Source: Poecilobothrus nobilitatus
Lineage: Eukaryota; Arthropoda; Insecta; Diptera; Dolichopodidae
DNA: 64,000 nt
Direction of reading: 5' to 3'
Assembly: GCA_947095535.1 (NCBI GenBank)
Contig: OX352774.1
Span: forward strand, 208,804,965 to 208,868,964
Part shown: in pieces, positions 63,816 to 64,000 of the stretch
How positions within the stretch are numbered: position 1 is the stretch's first letter
Layout: every line of letters starts with the position of its first letter
Position numbers and translations under genes: made by a program
Notes under the pieces: generated by a model
Databases searched by the model: none
The model's input: the letters and a program-made list of their open reading frames with translations, nothing else
What the model was told of the DNA's origin: nothing

Positions 63816-64000
63816 AAATTAAATTTGAATTTCTAATGTTTTCATTACTATATATAAAAAAGTGCTCTACTTTGGAATTTAAAATTGATATTTAATATTT
63901 TGATCAGATTTTTATTAACAATTCTTTTCTACTTTTCATTGTTGATCAACAGAGCATAAAAAGAAATACTTTGCTGGTATACAAGTATTCTACTGAAGAT
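63816..64000. other. AT-rich DNA to window end, nothing seen
   Basis: No frame, repeat or RNA feature is recognisable in this short end piece. Confidence 0.5.

Overview
The window is extremely AT-rich (by eye about 80% A+T) eukaryotic DNA with very long poly-A/poly-T tracts, intron-like spacing, tRNA-derived SINEs and non-autonomous transposons. It has no operon-like gene packing. Two elements, at 1.2-2.5 kb and 63.0-63.8 kb, have the layout of DINE/Helitron-type elements of flies: a TATACC...GGGTATA head hairpin, a GTCCGTCCGTCCG block and a short 3' hairpin. I therefore infer a dipteran insect; the species is not identifiable from this sequence alone.

Only one convincing protein-coding segment is visible. 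It is a first coding exon at 8899-9291 on the + strand: 131 codons, Ser/Pro/Gly-rich N-terminus, then a non-repetitive conserved-looking segment. It ends exactly in phase 0 at an AAG|GTTTGT donor. I cannot name the protein. No convincing continuation exon was found, so most of the remaining 55 kb could be one giant intron of this gene or intergenic DNA. The other short open frames are low-complexity A/T-tract translations or shadows of repeats.

Layout: 1-1.17 kb AT-rich; 1.17-2.50 kb DINE/Helitron-like element (- orientation) with seven 142-bp central tandem repeats; 2.5-8.9 kb AT-rich upstream DNA; 8.9-9.3 kb coding exon; 14.84-15.13 kb tRNA-derived SINE with an 11-bp target duplication; 18.42-19.55 kb TIR transposon with a palindromic interior and candidate 8-bp target duplication; 19.6-20.3, 28.3-28.5, 35.6-36.3 and 50.2-50.9 kb four copies of one dispersed repeat family; 22.27-22.46 kb second tRNA-derived SINE (- strand); 32.52-33.04 kb foldback element with arms built from a short ACTTTAAGTGAA-type repeat; 42.95-43.40 kb three-copy tandem repeat; 56.75-61.24 kb a nearly perfect tandem array of a 532/533-bp unit, each unit carrying a tRNA-like 74-bp segment with A and B boxes directly followed by a 19-20 bp T run; 61.24-61.60 kb a diverged unit of the same array; 63.05-63.81 kb second DINE/Helitron-like element (+ orientation), with the same 142-bp repeat family as the left edge.

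The most unusual item is the 56.7-61.2 kb array: eight regularly spaced, near-identical units that each look like a compact Pol III cassette. The next most interesting is the same 142-bp central repeat appearing in two oppositely oriented elements at the two ends of the window. All repeat borders were drawn by eye, without alignment software.
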